From contig JAUIRK010000288.1 of the NCBI GenBank assembly GCA_030549495.1, positions 1 to 64,000 of the forward strand: DNA of 64,000 nucleotides, written 5' to 3'. Positions within the stretch are counted from its first letter, which is position 1. Each line of letters starts with the position of its first letter. The translations under genes were made by a program, and so were the position numbers. This document shows, piece after piece, positions 39,801 through 45,800 of the stretch. Origin of the DNA: Nectonema munidae (taxonomy: Eukaryota; Nematomorpha; Nectonematoida; Nectonematidae). Below the pieces are notes generated by a model. That model ran no database searches and was not told the origin of the DNA. It worked only from the letters and a program-made list of their open reading frames with translations.

Positions 39801-42800
39801 TGCCCTAAAATTGTGTCTACGAATTCTTACGATGAAAAAAATATTTGCTACAATTAACTTGCTTAATTCTAGAAAAAATTAAAAAATCATTGTATTGACA
39901 TTACTAAAAAATCATATAAAATGAAATATGTATAACTCTCTATGAATAAGGCTCAAATATCGAACTTAATTAAATAATAATTTTTATTGAATAAAAAAAT
40001 CAGAATAAACTTACAAAACACTTGGGTAGTGATGTGCTTAGCTTTGAAACCTGCGATCAAAGGATGGTACAAGCGACAGTAGAGTTTTTCAGAATTGAAA
40101 GAAGAAGACACAGACACGTTTAATCTTTCAATTGTGTGATTTTTCATTCTTATTGATTTGGACTAAAAAAGAAGAAGCATATAATAAACACATGTGTTAA
40201 TTGAAGGGATAGCCTTATAAATATAATTTTGAATTTTTATTTATAAATTTTTAAATTTTAGCGAGGAATAAAATACGACAAATTTTTATTAAAAACAAAA
40301 TTTCCTTTTCTTACATCTTCACCGCAAAAGCGGTTCCTTCTGCTTTCTGCTTGACTTAGATTGAGAAAGACTGATAGAGTCGAAATATTTTTTTTAATAA
40401 AGATTAAACTTTTACGATACATAATATAAGAACTGTTAAAGAATCTTTCTGCTTTTTTTACTTTGAAATAAATTTTGGGATTTTTTTTTGAAAAAATGAA
40501 ACAAAAAGATGAAGCAATATCATTCCTTCAAAAAAGAGATATTTTCGATTGTGAGTAATTTCTATAAAATATTGTAAATAAGAAAAGTAAAAGTTTAGTA
40601 GAATATAATTTGTATGGGTGAAAGAGTTACTGATACAGTTATTAGTCAGTTGTCTGGTTAGTTTAGTTAGTTGTTTAAAAGTAAAAAGGGTTAGTTAAAG
40701 TTAAAAAAATATATTTTATTTTTTCGCTCTAAAAGAAATAAATCAAAGAAATTATTTTCTAAAAATAACGCTTGAAAAGGTCATTTTAAAGCTTGCTCTG
40801 TAAAAGAGTGGCAAAAAAATTAATGAAAGTAGAGTGCTCTCTCACTATAATGTCGCACATTTGAACAACGATGTTATAACGAACTATGATTGTTTTGACA
40901 GACTCGTCGGAAGTTAGAGATAGTAGAGTTTACTGGTACTTGCTAAAAATGGCAAGTTTTTATTGTCAGGCATTGAAATCAATAGATTCCTGTGATTTGC
41001 CCAAGATTTGACAAAAATATACCGACAAAAACAATTTATTACAAAGAGGAACAAAATAAATTCTTGTTGAAAAAAATTTGTCAAAAGAAGTAGATTGGAA
41101 CGCATGGAGATATTATTTCTTCACATCAGCAATGAAAAGGGTTGCGATTCAGCTGTGTAATTCACAATTGATCTTTTATTTAGCATAACATAATAAATGA
41201 ATTTGGGAAGCAAGCTTACTTTTGGCTTTTTTTTTAAGTGTTACTGAAACAAATCATTCAATTAATTAGGTATCATTTAAAACTAAGTAAAAAAGTGGTA
41301 TCCAGATGGAATAAATTCAATAAATGAATTAATTAAACGAATTAACTAATTAAACTAAAGATTTCTAGTTAGTTTTGTTAAGCAAATACTCTTTTGACTT
41401 TATCAACCGGTTAAAAAATTTGCTATATGTTATTCACAATTGAAAAAATGAACTTATTTTATTACAAGTGATCCAAAGTTGAATTTAAATATGTACCGGT
41501 AATGCAGTTGAATTTGATCCTAAGAACCATTTGAGAATGGAAGCGTTTTGGTGATCAAACACACTACAATCAAATTTGCCGACTTCTCCTCGCAGAAACG
41601 AAGTTTTGGAAGAAATAATTTCAAGATCTTGTGGAGCTTCTAAAAGAAAGGAAAATTAGATTAAAATTTGTGATTGACTTAAAAGATGTTACGATAAAAC
41701 ACGATGTTTTTAGTGTCGAAAGTTGGAGTGTTTTTAACTTTGTTGGATGCTAAGCACTTAATCTTGATGCTTTCCGTACTACTTCCATAAAACACAAATG
41801 TGATGCGACTTTGCGTTTGAAATCCTGGCGGATGAAGATTGTCTAAGATTTTCACCTTTTCAGATATCTTGTTTATCTTCTCTGAAGCGAGCCAAACAAT
41901 GATCGCTTTCGGATTACTGACTCCGGAGAGGCAAGTGAGACTTATGCTGCTATTCCGGATGTAGAGAACATCGCTCATTTCAATTTTTGCAGATTCAGGA
42001 GGAACTAAAAAAAATAGTCCTGTATAAAAACTTTTTGAGAGGAGAGTTACACCAAAAATAGGATTAGCTAGAATTTGAGTAAGGTTATCTGTAACACAAG
42101 GAAAAATAATATATGCGCCCTGTGTAAGTATGCCATTTATCTAATTAAATTAAATTTATACAAATATTAAAAATTCGTGCTATTTTAATATTGCACACAA
42201 AAGAAGAATATTCTTCCATAACTGGACAGAATCGAACCGAGAATGAAAATTATATGTGCCGACATTTTACATTCTAAACATATGAGTGATTTGAGTACGG
42301 TTATTAAGATTCCTGGATTTGATACTTTATAATTTCCCGCTGGAATCTTACAGAGAATCTTCTTTAAGTTAAAAAACATGAGTTGTACAAAAGACGCTTT
42401 CTCAATGGAAAGAGCTAACCTTTACATTCAAAATGTCAATAACATATTTAAATTTTTTACTTTTAATATTAGTAAAATAGTGATAAAAAATTTAGAAAAA
42501 AATTACAATTTTTGCTACACATATGATGGTAAAGAGAGAGTAAGAAACGTACAGAAAATTGACCAAGTCCGAGATAGAATCTTTTCTTGATCAGAAACGG
42601 AATTTTTGGCTGTGCACGTGAAAGTTGTATTTAACATTTCTTGGCTGACTCTTTCTGTGTACTCTGCTGAACTGAAATTTTTATACCTTTACAATAATCA
42701 AAGAAAATAATTTATTAATAAAATTTGAGAGAAAAAGAATTTTTTGTACTTCTTATTCAAGACGTTCGGCAATTCAATGTCGTTTCCATTTTTATACATT

Positions 42801-45800
42801 TTGATGCTTGGTGAAGGATAGGCTCCGTAAACGTGGCATTGAATTGTGTAAGTTTGCCCAGAAACTAAGAAAGTGTCTTTTTCACTTTTCGCAGTTTTGA
42901 TTGACATGTTGAGAGGAGGAATTAGGTATACAAGCTTGAATTTGTGAACTTTTGGAATTTTCCATGATGAGTGCGTGGTAATGCATTTCAAGTGAACAAC
43001 TCTTTCATAGTCGTAGGCCATAATTAGTTCATTCAACACATCATATGTTTCATTGTCTGCATTCATTTTGACTTTAGGACTTTGAGAGATTAAACTTTGG
43101 TCCCTTAAAATATAATGAAGTGTTGCATACAAAATTCTTTATTCATATATCCTTAATATCTGCAGTAGCTTTATTTACAATTGTGGATCTGTCGATTTAG
43201 CGCGTAATAAAAATGTGATTCAAGTTTCTTAGCTTATTTTTACCTAAGAACGCCCTTTTTATTATTAAGGCTATATATCACTGATGCGCTATGAATCAAT
43301 AAGTAGGTAGAGTACTCCTCACATTATTTGCAATAAGTCGAATTCTATCAAATTTAAAACTTTCTAATGAAAATTTTTTATTTAAATTTAAACGATATAA
43401 AAAGTATTGATCCCTAATATGTTACACTGCATAAACCTATAGTTGTGTTTATGCACAATAAGTATGCATACTATTACTACAACAATTCTTTTTTCAAAAT
43501 TTTAACCTATCTAAAATCAAAGTCTGGAATTTAGCGAAAGCACAAATTTAGACCCATAGAAAAATAGAAATTATCACTCATTTAAAAGAACTTACATATT
43601 AATTGTAAAGTTTATTCGTGTAATTTGGTTTTCTGTTCTTCCAAAAATCGCATATTCCATTAGTAATGTTGGTGAGCTAATTTCTCTCAGATATTACTCT
43701 TTTAATACCAATGATCTAAAAATTGAGAGCAAACGATGTCTAGTTTTTAACTGAAATCAATAGAAATTCAACAAAGTCGCTGCACTGCCTGACACTTAAG
43801 GGCTAATATACTATTAAAAGGGAGGAAGGTGATGATAACTCACTTGAACCAAGAAACTTTGGCGGGAGGTCTTCCATTTTTGACAGAGCAAACTAATTTG
43901 ACCCTTTCATCGTAGCGAACTTTGATCAGATCAGGTTCTTTCTTTGAAAAGTCGAAAGTTTGCGCGGAATTTCGTGTAGAAGCGGATAAATCAAAGGAAA
44001 GTTCTGGCTCACCCGGCTGAATCATGATACGGAGGTGGGCGGAGTGATTGATGGAGGCGGATGTAGAAGTAGCCATCACTTGGCATTTGTATTCTCCTGC
44101 ATTCGCTAGGGAAACATTCTTGAGGGTTAGCGAAAAGTCGTCGGGATTGCCATTAGACGCGATTGCAAAACTTTTTTTATAAACTCTTCTACCCTTTGCT
44201 AAAAATCATTGAAAGTTTCATCAGAAGAAGAAGAAGAAATAAATACTCAAAAAATCATAGAAATTAGACATCGTATTGCCAACCAACAATTTTAAATAGA
44301 TTAGTGTGGAATTCATAAAAAACTAAACACTTATAACCAACTAGCAAAATTCAACACGTACACAATCTTATACATTGCATATACTGTTATTAAAAATATC
44401 AAAAATAAATTTCCTAAAGCGGTTTATATAAACCTTTGGAAGCTAACCTCATCAATGAAATTTTTATCTAATTTTACTAATCTTGATCTATACAAAAATA
44501 TGCATTTTCTTTTTATTAATGATCCTGTTTAAAAAATATTTCTGACAAAACTTGCAAACCTGTGAAGACAACATATTTATTAGATTTCTTCTTTAGTGTA
44601 TATGATCGCTCGAAAGACGTTTTTCAACTTTTAAGCTTTAAAAATGACGAAGTTCCATATTATTAGGGGTTGGTCTATATTAAAAACAATAAACGGTTGT
44701 TTCCTTTTTATGTATATAATGGGAATTTTATGGGATTTTTTTTCAATTTTAAAGTTTTGCCAATTTAACATTCAATTTTCTTAATATGCTTGTTTTCAAT
44801 TTTAATTTTTGAGTTCAATTTTTATCAGTTTTTTTTTGTTAATTTTTTTTTAATTTTTATTTCTGATTTCTATTTTTTTCTAAAAATGCAAAAAGTGAAA
44901 ACAAAACCTCTTACTCATAAATAGTGAAGAAAAGCGTGGAATTTGACCGAGTGATTTGGAAAAAATTTATTCTATTACTGATCTAGAATTGATTCTGTGT
45001 TATTATTTCCTTCCTACCATAAATCCGACGTATGTTTCCATATACACGTTAAAATACGGCATATATATCTGTTTTATTCTTAAAGTTATACGTCTTATTA
45101 TAACGAAGGCTGTGGAAATATTGACATTGAAAATATTTAAAAAAAAAATCAACTCTTAGGTTTAAGGATGGACTTTTAGTATTGTGAAAGAAAAAAAGCA
45201 TTGTTCACAATTTTGAGTTGTAATAAAATATAATATATGTAAAGTATTTTCAGTTTTCAAATTTCTATGATTTGCGAATTATTTTTTTTTTAATTTTAAA
45301 AATGATCTTTCGATTTTTGATATCGAAACTTAGGCATTTTTGTAATTTGAGGTACAAACTAGGCAAAATTTTACTGTTTTTTTATCACTATGATTTCTGA
45401 CAGCATCGGCTGAAAAAGGACAAAATTCATTTCTTTCGACAACTAATTCTATTATATAAGAAAAGTCAGAATTATTATATTCTTTGAAGTTTAATTAAAT
45501 ATATAATTTGTGACATATCCAGAGTTGATTCCGAAACATTAACACTATTTAAAAAAAAATGATTGGAACACTTTCAATGATCAAACCGTAAATCATTAAT
45601 AAATTGAAGTGAAAGTCTTTCAAAAGCTTGTGGGTAAGGGTCTTTGATAACAGAAAAAGTATTGAGGTTATCTAGAATAATATGGCAATAAAATATAACA
45701 TTATGTCATAGTCAAATGACGACAATAATTTTGAATTATTGTGTATTTTATCTCATTCATTTTTTTCGTATATACATTATCCATATAGTACAACTTAGTA

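Larger units (their letters stand above)
30632..40014 (-). other. largest intron of the nephrin-like gene (9.4 kb)
   Basis: No host exon seen. Contains, from low to high coordinate, a foldback-family end (31,577-31,640), a GAT-rich tract (32,320-32,430), a LINE on the host coding strand (33,797-36,816), duplicated LINE tails (36,841-36,920) and a transposase-like relict on the opposite strand (37,323-39,255). Confidence 0.6.
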
